A DNA stretch of 64,000 bases from Flammeovirgaceae bacterium (GCA_016712035.1 JADJRT010000001.1:682001-746000), one strand, 5' to 3'; shown: positions 36,097 to 46,968, counted from the first letter of the stretch. Numbers and translations are program-made. The notes: generated by a model from the sequence alone, not told the origin.

Positions 36097-37305
36097 ATGA
36101 AAAAATGCGCGTTTCTGATATTGTTTTTGTTAATTGGATTTACCAGCAAAGCCAATTCTCTTCTAATACCCATGGATGATGCGCAGCGAAAATCATTGAA
36201 AGCATATGGGCTCGCCTACTTTTCAATTAAGCACGATGTGGCCGTTCAATGGTTGTTGAATTACCGCGGTGGAAGTTTTCTGATACCTTTCTACATCTAT
36301 ACAAGGTGAATGCGTGGTGCGGGAATCTCGTATGGAAGTGATTTCAAGCGCCAGGAGAATGCCATTCTTAAGGAGATTGCAGCGCCTGCAGTAAATATGG
36401 ATATCGTACGGTTGGAAACAGCTCCAAACATTGCAGTTTACTCCCCCAAAAATGAATTAGTAACAGACGATACCGATGCGGTTATCCTTGTTCTTGACTA
36501 TGCAGAAATTCCTTATACCATTATTTATGATGAAGAAATAATTAATGATGAGTTGGTTAAATATGATTGGCTTCATCTTCATCATGAAGATTTTACCGGG
36601 CAACATGGACGATTTCTACGAAGAGAATCAGATATTATTCAAGCAAAAATTCAGGAAGAAACCGCTGCTCGGTTAGGATTTAATTCTGTTCGCGAAATGA
36701 AATTGGTTGTGGCGAAAAAGATTAAAGGATTTTGTGCGGGAGGCAAGTATCTGTTTGCCATGTGTTCGGGTGCCGAATCGTTTGACATCGCATTAGCTTC
36801 AGAAAACTTTGATAGGGATGACGAATCATCGGGTTTAGACTTTACAAAGAGCCTTGCTTTCGAAAATTTTGTACTGGAGCCTCCAAGCAGCCGAAAGTTT
36901 TCAAGCATCAATACTGGACGCACGGATTTCTATCAATCGAGTGGGGAATACTTCAAGGTGTTTAATTTCTCGGCTAAGTGGGATCTCATTCCAACTATAC
37001 TTACCCAAAATCATGAATATTCCATTAAAGGGTTTAGTGGCCTGACAACTGCATTTAGTGCTGATGTTGTCAAGCTTGAAGCGCTTGTGCTGGCCGAAAA
37101 TAAAAGTGCAGGAAATGTGCGTTACATCTATGGCGAACTAGGTCAAGGACATTGGACGTACTACAGCGGTCACGATCCTGAAAGTTTACCCGGCTGGCGT
37201 AGAAATAAAACCGATCTTTCGTTACATCCACATTCTCCGGGCTATCGGCTAATCTTGAATAATGTACTTTTCCCATCCGCTAAGAAAAAGAAGCAAAAGA
37301 CATGA
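36097..37305 (+). pseudogene. 'Asparagine synthetase B'-type Bacteroidota protein, frameshift near 36300
   Basis: The first frame holds a signal peptide (MKKCAFLILFLLIGFTSKAN) and SLLIPMDDAQRKSLKAYGLA, WLLNYRGGSFLIP, then stops at 36309. The second (36310-37305) continues ISYGSDFKRQENAILKEIAA, VAVYSPKNELVTDD-like IAVYSPKN, IPYTIIYDEEIINDELVKYD, WLHLHHEDFTGQHGRF, and FCAGGKYLFAMCSGAESFDI. The AMCSG cysteine sits in a glutamine-amidotransferase/ThuA-like setting. Databases often name this family asparagine synthetase B, but I see no ATP-pyrophosphatase domain and treat the name with caution. The stop overlaps the start of the next gene (ATGA). Confidence 0.75.
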
Positions 37306-37931
37306 GAATTTTGGGTTGGATTATGTTTGCGTTTTTTGCAATTGGTGTTGGTCTTTACCCTATCATTTATTTACTGATTGATGCACGCTTCGGACTCTTA
37401 AGTTCTAAGTCAGCCGAACTCTTAGCAAATCAATTTGGAAGAGTGCTTTCTATACACATATTTTTCTCGGTGGCATTGCATTGTTAACGGGTTGGTCACA
37501 ATTCAATACCCGTATTAGAAATAAATATATATCAGTGCATAAGATACTTGGAAAAGTATACGTAATCGTTTGTATTATCAGCGGCAGCGCGGGGTTATAC
37601 ATCTCCTTCTTTGCTACGGGTGGATGGATAACCAGTTGGGGTTTTGGAGCGTTAGCTATTTCCTGCAGCTGATTACTACATCGAAGGCTTATTTAACTAT
37701 TGCAATGGCGAAATTGATAACCATAAAATGTGGATGATACGCAGTTATGCACTGACGTTTGCAGCGGTCACACTTCGTATTTGGTTACCTCTTGGGCAAA
37801 TTCTACAATTTGATTTTATCGAAGCCTACCGGGTTATTGCCTGGTTGTGCTGGGTGCCAAATTTAATTATAGCTCAATGGATTATCAGCAAGCAAAATTT
37901 ATCGGGATATATGAGATTGGATGGGTTTTAG
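37302..37931 (+). pseudogene. DUF2306 membrane protein, copy 1, several frameshifts
   Basis: The first frame from ATG 37302 reads MRILGWIMFAFFAIGVGLYP; a shift near 37465 leads to GGIALLTGWSQFNTRIRNKY, SVHKILGKVYVIVCIISGSA, GLYISFFATGGW; further shifts near 37665-37720 lead to NHKMWMIRSYALTFAAVTLR and WLCWVPNLIIAQWIISK. The HK-x-G-x-VY, MIRSYALT and WVPNLIIA motifs define DUF2306 (YozB-like, four or more helices), of unknown function. It overlaps the preceding gene by 4 bases and has a paralogue at 38825-39463. Confidence 0.75.
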
Positions 37932-38774
37932 TCTAAATCGCCTGAAGCATCTTTACGACCATAATCGTCATAACTTTCATTATAGTATTCTTCGTAGGTA
38001 TAGACTAGGTCAATATTTTGTACTTCGATATCCGTTAGTTTATCACGAATATCAATACCCATTGGAATATACCAATCAATAGAGTCAAACTGCATTCTAT
38101 CTTCTCGATCTTTAAAGGAATAACCATGTCTTGCATAAATTTCATTACGCATAAATTCCAATTCTGCAGGCAAAAGATTCTCTACGTCATCTTTTTGTGA
38201 GTAATCTATTTGAAGCTTGAGGATATTTGCCAATCTCAGCATTGTATGAATAGACCATTTTTACAAGCTTGTATTTTTTGCCAGCCACAATTCCTTTCTT
38301 AAAAGGATCCCAATTGCCAGAAAGTGAATTACTATCTGGGTTTATGGTAAAAACAAAATGACCATCGTACTGATCGGTTCCTGGTTCATTCATATCAAAT
38401 TGATACTCACCTTGTACTATGTTCACCAAACCTGTAATTGGTCTATAATTACCAGCGCATACCGTGTATCCTAAAGCTTTGCCTTGGTCTATTTCGGCAA
38501 TAGCTATATTTATTTTATTTTTTCCGAACATGCCAACCCAATAACCAATTGATGGTTCGCTTTCATTTATTTTCATCTTCATAACAGCTTCTTCAATCAA
38601 AAGCTGTTCAGCTGACTTAGGAGGTCCAATAGTTCTTGCGTTAACTTTTACAATTGGTGCGCTCTCAATTTGAATCTTCGGTTCTCCTTCTACAATTTCA
38701 AGAGCTGATTCCTTTTTACTCTGACAAGCGATTACTGATAGTAATAGGATAAAGATTATTGCTACTTTATTCAT
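37928..38774 (-). pseudogene. YARHG-domain lipoprotein, one frameshift
   Basis: From ATG 38774: lipoprotein signal (MNKVAIIFILLLSVIAC), then a beta-rich domain (PSIGYWVGMFGKNKINIAIA, YDGHFVFTINPDSNSLSGNW). Near 38200 removing one base of an A5 run (T5 on the plus strand) joins SNRLLTK to DDVENLLPAELEFMRNEIYA, RHGYSFKDREDRMQFDSIDW, YIP: the YARHG domain, an extracellular module of unclear role. The restored protein has about 280 residues and ends in an acidic, tyrosine-rich tail (YTYEEYYNESYDDYG). It sits between the two DUF2306 genes on the opposite strand. Confidence 0.8.
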
Positions 38775-38824
38775 ACAATTTAATTTGTTGAGTAAAAGTT
38801 AAGCACTTTTTTTAACATTGCAGT

Positions 38825-39463
38825 ATGCAGCGAAAAATTCGCAATTGGCTAGCGATGTTAATCTTGGCCTTTTACCTTTTTAATGGTAAAAATTACTATA
38901 CCTTATTTGTCACTGGAGAGAGATACCGCCTTTCTAAAAATCAAACAATGGATGATTCAAAACGAGATATGGCGCTTCTCTTTTTTTACCCATGTCTTCA
39001 GTAGCACCTTTTTATTGATTGCAGGATTTACGCAATTCTATAAACCACTTAAGGGGAAAATTCACAGATCTATTGGTAAGATTTATATAATTATAATAGT
39101 CTTTATCTCTGGTCCTGCTGGGTTGGTGATGTCATGGTTTGCTAATGGTGGCCTCCTCTCTCAAACAGCTTTTATCTTACTCAGCATTCTTTGGGTTTTC
39201 TTTACAGTGAAGGCTTATATAGCTATTCGCAACAAGGACTTTATCTCTCACGGAAATTTTATGATAAGGAGTTACGCCCTTACTTTGTCAGCACTCACTC
39301 TGCGAAGTTGGAAATATCTATTGGTACTTTTATTTCACCCTCATCCAATGGATGCCTATATGATAAAGTTGCATGGTTAGGCTGGGTTCCAAACCTGCTA
39401 ATAGCAGAGTTACTTATTCGAAATCGTACTAGCCACAAAATTTTTAAATACTTAAAACTTTAA
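38825..39463 (+). pseudogene. DUF2306 membrane protein, copy 2, two frameshifts
   Basis: From ATG 38825: MQRKIRNWLAMLILAFYL, then one T too many in a T5 run before MVKITIPYLSLERDTAFLKI. The main frame carries SSTFLLIAGFTQFYKPLKGK, IHRSIGKIYIIIIVFISGPA, GLVMSWFANGG and NFMIRSYALTLSALTLRSWK. Near 39370 one A is missing before AWLGWVPNLLIAELLIRNR. This matches the copy at 37302-37931 in motif order. Both are inner-membrane proteins of unknown role. Confidence 0.78.
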
Positions 39464-39907
39464 CATCCACTCAAACACCTGGTAGTGTTCGCCATTCATG
39501 CCTAACTTTTCATACACCTTTTGAGCAGCCAGGTTTGTTTTGTCAACGTATAACCGAATGCCCCGATAGCCAGATTCTGGTGTGACCAAACGTTGAACGT
39601 GTTCATACATTTTTTTATACACACCTTGACCACGATAGGTTGGAATAATATAAACAGATTGAATCCAAAGAACGGTGCCATTGCGCCAGTCGCTCCACTC
39701 ATAGGTAGTCAGTAAGCTTCCAACAACCGTATCATCGTCAACCGCTACATAGTAAGCACCTTTGTTTGCATCTTCAAAGACTGAATGCACACCGCTGGTA
39801 ACGGTATGAAAGTCTAATGCAACATCTTCCGTTTCCATTGCCATTTTTTGCTGAAACTCAATGATAAACATGGCATCTTCAGGTTTAGCGGGACGAATGG
39901 CTATCAT
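39452..39907 (-). CDS. GNAT-family N-acetyltransferase
   Basis: 151 residues: IAIRPAKPEDAMFIIEFQQK at the N-terminus, strand VWIQSVYIIPTYRGQGVYKK with the acetyl-CoA motif RGQGVYKKM near residue 93, then GIRLYVDKTNLAAQKVYEKL, GM, and the end FEWMLKF. The pattern fits a single GNAT domain acting on a small molecule or protein amino group; the acceptor is not predictable. Its ATG overlaps the stop of the upstream PLP enzyme gene (ATGA), so the two are coupled. Confidence 0.9.
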   Translation of the reverse strand: MIAIRPAKPEDAMFIIEFQQKMAMETEDVALDFHTVTSGVHSVFEDANKGAYYVAVDDDTVVGSLLTTYEWSDWRNGTVLWIQSVYIIPTYRGQGVYKKMYEHVQRLVTPESGYRGIRLYVDKTNLAAQKVYEKLGMNGEHYQVFEWMLKF

Positions 39908-41030
39908 AAGGCTTGCTTAATATCATTAATCAAATCTCCCGCTTCTTCTATGCCCACAGAAAGCCGCAACAACTTATCGGAAATGCCAACGTGCTTGCGT
40001 TCAGCGACTGTAAGTTTAGCGTGCGAAGTTTTAACGGGCGAAGTGATGGTCGATTCAACGCCACCTAAACTGATGGCTCGCTTAATGCACTTTAGTTTTT
40101 AATGAACTTATCCGGATCACCCTTTACTTCAAAGAAAGCATACCGCCAAAGCCACCCGGCATTTGCTTCTTCGCAATAGCATGCCCGGGATGATTTTTTA
40201 AACCCGGATAATATACCCCGCCAATTTTTGATTCACGCTCAAGAAATTTTGCAAGCGCCAAAGCATTTGCGTTTTGTTGCTTTACGCGAAGCACAATGGT
40301 TTTTAAACTGCGCTCCACCAAGTAACAAGATTGCGCATCTAAGCTTCCGCCAAAGTGCATGGCGCTTTGTTTAATTTTTTCTGTTAGTTTTTTGGATGAC
40401 ACCATGGCCCCACAACAAATGTCGCTATGGCCGCCAATGTATTTGGTGCCGCTATGGGTAACCACATCAATTCCAAAATCAATTGGATTTTGATTTACCG
40501 GACTGGCAAACGTATTGTCGATGATGGTGACAATTCCATGATTTTTTGCAATCCGCAACGGCTGCCAGATCAGTGATCTTCAATAATGGATTGGAAGGGG
40601 TTTCCACATAGATCACTTTTGTGTTTTTGCGAATCGCTTTCTCAAAAGTTTTAAGATCAGAGACATCGACCATGGCGTGCTCTATTCCATAGCGTTCTAA
40701 TTCATGCAGGGCAGCGTGATGGGTGCCACCATACAAATCATGTTGAAATAAGATATGATCGCCAGACTTCACCATGGCAAACAGGGAGGTCATAATGGCT
40801 GCCATGCCCGAACTAAACATGAGTCCATCCTCGCCATTTTCTAAAGCCACTAACTTTTCTACGGCTGCCTTTTGATTAGGGGTGTTGTAATATCGGGGGT
40901 AACGGACTTCGGTTTCATAATCGTAGGCGGCCGAAGGATAAATAGGTGTAACTACACCACCAAACAAAGGATCGCCAATAGAACCAGCGTGAACACTTTG
41001 AGTAAGTTTAGATGCTTTGGAATTCTTCAT
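39904..41030 (-). pseudogene. Cys/Met-metabolism PLP enzyme (cystathionine gamma-synthase/lyase type), two frameshifts
   Basis: From ATG 41030: KASKLTQSVHAGSIGDPLFG, GGVVTPIYPSAAYDYE, ENGEDGLMFSSGMAAIMTSL (phosphate loop), YVETPSNPLLKI. A base is lacking near 40545 before AKNHGIVTIIDNTFASPVNQ (pyridine-binding aspartate), then the Schiff-base lysine in HSGTKYIGGHSDICCGAMVS. A second base is missing in an A run near 40103 before ISLGGVESTITSPVKTSHAK, and the protein ends at 39904. Restored length is about 375 residues. Members interconvert sulfur amino acids (synthase, cystathionine lyase or methionine lyase); sequence alone does not separate them. Confidence 0.86.
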
Positions 41031-41261
41031 TTGATAATGATTAACAGGAAAGACAAAAATATGCAGTTTGATTGATTCTAAATTTTATTTGAAGAAAATT
41101 ATATGAACGAGGCCGGAGTCAATACAACTTATCCGCAAAGCCATAATACCGTCAGTAAAAATGATAACTGCTTTGATGTCGAAATTAGATAATTTTATAT
41201 TACCTAATATCCTTAACCAGTCAGTAAAATGCGATCTGCTCTTCTAAACCCTGTATCATCT

Positions 41262-42707
41262 ATGAGAATTTCAATCCTTTTGTTGCTTGTGTTAATCTCA
41301 GCAACTTCTTTCGCGCAAAAGAAAGCGCAGGCTCCTTCAATCAGTGCAAGCAAAAAGGCAGTCATTCAAGCAGTCGATAATCATGGTTCAGATCTTATCA
41401 CGATAAGTGATAAAATCTGGGCTGCGGAAGAAACAGCTTTTAATGAAGTTCAATCTGCTAAACTTCTTGCCGACTATGCGGAAGCAAATGGTTTTAAAGT
41501 AGAACGCGGAGTTGCAGAAATACCCACGGCCTTTGTGGCTACGTATGGTAGTGGCAGTCCGGTAATAGGTATTTTGGGCGAGTTCGATGCGTTGCCTGGC
41601 TTATCGCAAAACAAAGTACCAACAAAGAGCCCTTTGCATGAAGGCCAACCTGGCCATGGTTGTGGCCATAATCTTTTTGGTACCGCCAGTTTAGGCGCGG
41701 CCATCTCGATTAAGGAAATGATTGAGCAAGGGAAATTAAAAGGGACTATTAAGTTTTATGGGACGCCTGCCGAAGAGAAATTCTTTGGCAAACTGTGGAT
41801 GGTTCGTGCGGGACTATTCAACGGTGTGGACGTAGTCATGGACTGGCACCCGGGAGCCGAAACCAAAGCCGCTGTGCAAACCGGTTTGGCTCTGGTAGAT
41901 TTTATTGTGGAGTTTACTGGTCAGGCTGCGCATGCATCAGCAGATCCCTGGAATGGAAGGAGTGCCTCCGATGCATTGGAACTTTATGCTACAGGCATTA
42001 ACTATTTGCGAGAGCACGTTAAGCCAAGCGTACGCATGCATTATCATATTCAGGATGGCGGACAAGTAGTAAATGTGGTATCTGATTACTCGAGGTTATG
42101 GGTGCGGGTGCGCGATACCAAACGCGAGGGAATGGAAGACGTATATGAACGCGTTAAGAAGATGGCCGAGGGCGCTGCGATTCTAGCCAATGTAAATTAC
42201 AAAACTTCATTGGTATCCGGTGTTTATGAAGTGTTGGTAAACAGAACGGGTGGCGATTTACTTACAAAGAATCTTGGTTTGCTGGGACCGATGACCTATA
42301 CCGAAACCGAAGTTGACTTTGCGAAAAAAATTCAGGAGAGCACAGGAAAACCGCAGGTGGGATTACATACTATCGTTGAGCCTTTAGAAGCTACCGATCC
42401 GAATGCAGGGGGTGGCTCCACCGATGTAGGCGATGTAAGTTGGGTCGTTCCTACCATTCGGTTGAGTGTGGCCACTGCACCCATCGGCACACCGTGGCAT
42501 TCCTGGGCGGTAGTTGCCTGTGGGGGTATGTCCATCGGGCACAAAGGGATGTTACATGCGTCAAAAACATTGGCCATGACGATGGTCGATCTTTTTGAAG
42601 ACTCCAAAAAAATAGAGGCAGTTAAGGCTGAGTTTAAGGAACGCAAGGGTAATGCTGTATATAAAGGGTTGATTCCGGATGGGCCGCCACCGTTGGATCG
42701 GAAGTGA
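41262..42707 (+). CDS. M20 family metallo-amidohydrolase (AbgB-like), exported
   Basis: 481 residues from ATG 41262 with a signal peptide (MRISILLLLVLISATSFA-Q). Metal-binding motifs are in GILGEFDALPGLSQ and GHGCGHNLFGTASLGA, then the catalytic glutamates in KFYGTPAEEKFFGK and DWHPGAETKAAVQTG. The lid domain has FTGQAAHASADPWNGRSASD, and GGGSTDVGDVSWVVPTIRLS with GTPWHSWAVVACGGMSIGHK closes the enzyme. It is closest to the p-aminobenzoyl-glutamate hydrolase subunit B/indole-acetyl amino acid hydrolase group, which cleave amide bonds of N-acyl amino acids; here in the periplasm. The 41031-41261 leader shows no clear signal. Confidence 0.9.
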   Translation: MRISILLLLVLISATSFAQKKAQAPSISASKKAVIQAVDNHGSDLITISDKIWAAEETAFNEVQSAKLLADYAEANGFKVERGVAEIPTAFVATYGSGSPVIGILGEFDALPGLSQNKVPTKSPLHEGQPGHGCGHNLFGTASLGAAISIKEMIEQGKLKGTIKFYGTPAEEKFFGKLWMVRAGLFNGVDVVMDWHPGAETKAAVQTGLALVDFIVEFTGQAAHASADPWNGRSASDALELYATGINYLREHVKPSVRMHYHIQDGGQVVNVVSDYSRLWVRVRDTKREGMEDVYERVKKMAEGAAILANVNYKTSLVSGVYEVLVNRTGGDLLTKNLGLLGPMTYTETEVDFAKKIQESTGKPQVGLHTIVEPLEATDPNAGGGSTDVGDVSWVVPTIRLSVATAPIGTPWHSWAVVACGGMSIGHKGMLHASKTLAMTMVDLFEDSKKIEAVKAEFKERKGNAVYKGLIPDGPPPLDRK

Positions 42708-42739
42708 TTTTAAGCTAATGGTAAAGATTTACGTGCTGA

Positions 42740-42868
42740 TCAAGACTTAACTTTTAGGAAAGCCTTGTTCAGTGCTTCTGTTCTTGATTGGACACCTAAC
42801 TTCCGATAAATGTTTCGAATAGTCTCAATCGATAAAAATAATTTATCAGCATCTCAATAGATTTTCTT
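42740..42868 (-). pseudogene. Remnant of a LuxR-type helix-turn-helix domain
   Basis: On the minus strand ADKLFLSIETIRNIYRKLGV, QSRTEALNKAFLKVKS ends at a stop at 42740. This is the end of a LuxR/GerE DNA-binding domain (recognition helix region, compare 'KLFLSVETVRNHI-RKLGV-SRTEA'). A stop lies immediately upstream in frame and the rest of the gene is missing, so only about 36 residues remain. It is squeezed into the gap between the M20 peptidase and TPR genes. Confidence 0.65.
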
Positions 42869-42871
42869 CTT

Positions 42872-44608
42872 TTAATATCTAACTGATTTCAACACGATAT
42901 CGGTTTTAGCGAAGGCCACGTCAAATTTTGCTTTCACTTCCTTTGCTTCTTTCTTTTTCCCTTGGGCTTCCAAACTTTGATACAAGCCAAAAAGAGACCA
43001 TCCATTATCCCGATAAAGATTTAAATCTTCCCGGAACCGTTGTTCAGCCAATGCAGGGCTACCAGACTCGAGTAAGAGCGCCCCTAATACCTGCCGGGTA
43101 GGATGGTACCAATCGGGTGGTTCCTGATACAAAAGATTGTCTTCTATTTGCACCGCTCGGGTTGCAAGTAAAATAGCTTTTGAATAATTCTTTTGCTTTG
43201 CTTCTATCTCCGCGTCAAGCATATTCTCCGCTATACTCAGTACACTTTTAAAACTATTGAACCCACCAATAGTGTTATCCATAAATGGATCTGCAACCGA
43301 TTTTTTTAGACTTACCAATTCATTCTTTGCATCAGCAATTTTGTTTGTTCGTACATAGGCTATGCCCCTCGCATAATGCCAAACTGCTTTTATGTACTTC
43401 AATGAATCTGTTGGTTCTTCGATTTTCAAAATTTCATCCCATTGACCAAAACGAACCATATTGTACCATGGCATAGCGTACCAGTGTTGCAGGGTAACAA
43501 AATCAGGCACATTAAGCATCTCCTCAGGAATATTTTTCTTTAGAGCTTCGGCTGTCTGTGCGGACTTTGTACTCATGCCGGCCATTTGCGCGCAAGCCAA
43601 TAGAAAATGATAGTTGTGTGGATAATAAAAAAGCGGATACACTCCTTGTACTTTGCATTGAGCAATGTATTCCTCGTCAGTTTTCACAGCTCTTTCATTT
43701 GATTCCACACCATCAAGGTATCGGCCTACCCGAATGTAGATATGAGAAGGCATGTGAACCAGATGGCCAGAACCAGGCACAAGATCGAGAAGTTTATCAG
43801 CACTTTCGGCCGCTTTATCCGGTTGGGGTGAAGCTTCAAGGATATGAATATTTAAATGATTTGCTCCTGGATGATTGGGATATTGAGAAATAACCTTGTC
43901 AATAATTTCAACCGGCTGTGATGTCCACGGTTGTGCCTTTCCATTTTCCAAAAGTCCCATGGGTGCAAATCCATAAGGGCTCGCGTACAATGTATTTACC
44001 TCTGCATCCTCAGGAAATTTTTTTGCTACTTCTTCCATAGCAGTTGCATAGGCCTCATCTAAAGACTTCCGATCTTTTAGTGCTTGCGCGGTATACCTTT
44101 TAGCGAGTGCATTAATCAGTGCTTGCTCTTTGGCAGATGCTTTATCAAGAAGAGACAATGATTTTTGCAAGGCTTTATAAACGGTTTCTGTATCAGTCGG
44201 ATCCATGGGTAGATTAATATTTGGCCCCAAGGAAAGAGCTTGTCCCCAATAGGCCATCGCACAATTGGGGTCAAGTCGTGCAGCTTCCTTAAAGGATCGA
44301 TATGCCTCCAGGTGATTGAATCCGTAATACAGGTTTAGCCCTTGATTAAAAAATAATTGGGTTCTTTCCACATCGGTAGAAACTTTCATTCCATACTTTC
44401 CCAGATTCTCCATGAGGGGAGCCATCTGTCGGGTGGTGTCCATTATTTTAAGAATCGTTCTTGCACCGGGCGTGCCACAGATCGATAGAGGAGGAAGTAT
44501 TTCCGCGTTAATCTGACTTTTGAACGTAAATAGATTGGAAGTGTGTAGGGAAGCTACTGAAACGAAAATCAACGAAACTCCTCCAAGAAAAAGCAGCGTT
44601 TTTTTCAT
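42872..44608 (-). CDS. Tetratricopeptide-repeat protein, exported
   Basis: 578 residues from ATG 44608, chosen for its signal-like start (MKKTLLFLGGVSLIFVSVAS). The TPR-like region opens with RTQLFFNQGLNLYYGFNHLE, AYRSFKEAARLDPNCAMAYW, GQALSLGPNINLPM, which is the signature of a conserved but uncharacterised family. Helical pairs continue to the end (SPALAEQRFREDLNLYRDNG, WSLFGLYQSLEAQGKKKEAK). The central HPGANHLNIHILEASPQPD and HLVHMPSHIYIRVGRYLDGV segments are unusually His-rich for a TPR protein and recur in this family. No enzymatic function is known. It lies downstream of the molybdopterin-subunit gene on the same strand. Confidence 0.82.
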   Translation of the reverse strand: MKKTLLFLGGVSLIFVSVASLHTSNLFTFKSQINAEILPPLSICGTPGARTILKIMDTTRQMAPLMENLGKYGMKVSTDVERTQLFFNQGLNLYYGFNHLEAYRSFKEAARLDPNCAMAYWGQALSLGPNINLPMDPTDTETVYKALQKSLSLLDKASAKEQALINALAKRYTAQALKDRKSLDEAYATAMEEVAKKFPEDAEVNTLYASPYGFAPMGLLENGKAQPWTSQPVEIIDKVISQYPNHPGANHLNIHILEASPQPDKAAESADKLLDLVPGSGHLVHMPSHIYIRVGRYLDGVESNERAVKTDEEYIAQCKVQGVYPLFYYPHNYHFLLACAQMAGMSTKSAQTAEALKKNIPEEMLNVPDFVTLQHWYAMPWYNMVRFGQWDEILKIEEPTDSLKYIKAVWHYARGIAYVRTNKIADAKNELVSLKKSVADPFMDNTIGGFNSFKSVLSIAENMLDAEIEAKQKNYSKAILLATRAVQIEDNLLYQEPPDWYHPTRQVLGALLLESGSPALAEQRFREDLNLYRDNGWSLFGLYQSLEAQGKKKEAKEVKAKFDVAFAKTDIVLKSVRY

Positions 44609-44716
44609 AACGGAATATTTTTTTATGAACAAAGAATGAAAATAGATCTAACCCATGAAGGCCTGTCGCGCAGGTCTTGAATAATTTTATACAACCAGGT
44701 TCTCCTACTTCAGCCT

Positions 44717-46968
44717 CTACGAAAGCTTAATGGGCAAATCTCTATATCTTTTTCCTGTGGCTGCAAAAATTGCATTCGCTAAAGCAGGAGCTACTGGAGG
44801 CACGGGTGGTTCACCCACACCGGTCGGTTTAATATCACTTTCAACCAGATGAATGTGAGTTTCAACAGGCATATCTTCAAACCGTGAAACCTGATACGTA
44901 TCAAAATTAGTTTGTTGGCTACGACCATCTTTAAAAGAAATATTTCCCTTTAACGCACCACTCAAAGCAAAAACAAAACCACCTTCAAATTGCTGGATTA
45001 CCGAATTTCGGTTTACTACCTGGCCACAATCCACAGCAAAGTGAACTTCAGGAATACTCATTATTCCAGAATCATCAAAAGCAACATGTACTACACACGC
45101 CACATAAGTTAAAAAACTTTTGTGAGCGCATATACCCATACCATGCCCTTTGGGTAGCGACTTGCCCCAACCTGATTTTTCGGCAACCAATTCAATCACT
45201 CCGCGTAAGCGCGAAGTATCACCCGGAAATTTGTCTAAGGGTTCGCCATAGTTTTCAAAGCCCTTCACATATTCCCCAAAAGGAATCATCCGATCGGGAC
45301 CCAATAACTCTAACAAATTTTTTACAGGGTCAACTTTGCGATAAGCTGCTATTTCGTCAACCATACTACCAATGGCAAACGCATGTTGTATGTTACTTAC
45401 CGAACGCAGCCAGCCAATACGGGTATGGGCAGGCGATTCAATAGCCTCGCATGAAATATTTGGAATATTGAATGGGATGTCAATCACGCCAAGACCAAGT
45501 TCACCATCACTGGGAGTTATCTCATTGGTGTTCGTGGTTCCGGCAATGGGAGGGAAAGCACTTCGATGCGTCCAGGCTGTCACCTGTTTATTCTTATCAT
45601 AAGCTACCTGAATGTATTGAACACTACACGCATGGAAAAAATCGTGGGTAAGATCATCTTCACGTGTCCAGGTAACTTTGATGGGCGTGCCCTGCATTTC
45701 GTTTGCAATCAAGGCGGCTTCAACAGCAAAGTCAGGCTTTGATTTTCTACCAAAGGCACCACCCAACAAGGTAACATTGATGGTAACATTGGCGGCATCT
45801 AGTTTTAAAGCTCCGGCAACACTATCACGAATCCATTGTGGTGATTGTACCGGAGCCCACATTTCACATTTACCATCTTTTACTAAAGCGGTAGCATTGG
45901 GTACTTCCATAGGCGCATGCGACAGATGTTGCGTAACATAAACCGATTCCATCTTGCTCGCTGCGTTTTTGATCGCGTTGTCCACCGATCCGTTTGCCCT
46001 CCGTACATTCCCTTTCTTCTTAACTCTTTCTTTTAACTCGTTCAGATAAGTTTCGGAATCATACGATGCATTTACACCATAGTCCCACTCAACCTGCAAA
46101 GCTTTGCGCGCACTGATGGCAGCCCAGGTCGTGTCGGCTACTACAACAATACCCCTTGCGGCACATCAAAGCCAGCGGGAAAACCCGAAGCCGGCATTTC
46201 ATAAATCTTAACTACACCTGGAATCTTCTTCGACTCCGCATCAGAAAAACTTTTCACTTTTCCACCGGCTGCCGGGCATCTTAAGATAACCGCGTGTTTC
46301 ATACCGGGCTTTACGACATCCAATCCATAGACAGCCGTACCTTTAACAATGTCGGGCACATCATATAGATTCATGTGTTTGCCAATGTATTTCCAGTCCG
46401 ATTTTTTCTTGAGCACAACAGTATTCTCTGCGGGAGGTGATAGCTTGGAGGCAGCTTCGGTGAGATCACCAAAACCAATTTTCTTTCCGCTGGAATGAAC
46501 TACCTCGTGGTTGAGGGCTTTGCACTCGCTTACATCAACGCTCCAGGTAGAGGCGGCTGCTTGTTCCAACATCATCCGGGCCGTGGCTCCGGCCAAGCGC
46601 ATAGGCTCAAAAAACATCCGCACAGAAAAAGAACCATCGGTATTCTGGTTGCCATAGATTTTTTCATCGCCTACAGCCTGCACTAATTTCACCCGCTTCC
46701 AATCAGCTTCCAACTCATCTGCAACAATCATGGGTAGGCCAGTACGAATACCTGTTCCCATTTCCTGCCTATGAGCCACAATTAAAATAGAACTATCGCT
46801 GTTGATTGTAAGATAGACATTGGGAGAAAACGGAACATTGGCTTTAGCAGGGGAACATGCATATTGTAAGCCAAGTACAATTCCTGTGGCAGTAATGCCG
46901 GTAGCTTTTAAAAATGTGCGTCTGTCTATTTTTTTGATAATAGAATCTTCAATGGCTGTGGTTTTCAT
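44717..46968 (-). pseudogene. IorB-type molybdopterin-binding subunit (xanthine dehydrogenase family), one frameshift
   Basis: From ATG 46968 there is a Tat signal (KKIDRRTFLKATGITATGIV). The first frame runs through RQEMGTGIRTGLPMIVADEL to FPAGFDVPQG and stops at 46141. The second resumes IVVVADTTWAAISARKALQV, EWDYG and ends at 44717 with ESDIKPTGVGEPPVPPVAPA, the conserved Glu-bearing cofactor motif. TLLGGAFGRKSKPDFAVEAA is also typical. Restored length is about 745 residues, as in isoquinoline 1-oxidoreductase beta subunits. The [2Fe-2S] small subunit that normally delivers electrons is not adjacent. The shift near 46140 is repaired by one base next to a G4 run. Confidence 0.85.

Noticed and set aside
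36097..37305. True asparagine synthetase
   Set aside because: No N-terminal nucleophile domain with Cys at position 2 and no ATP-pyrophosphatase motif; it has a signal peptide and a different amidotransferase-like motif.
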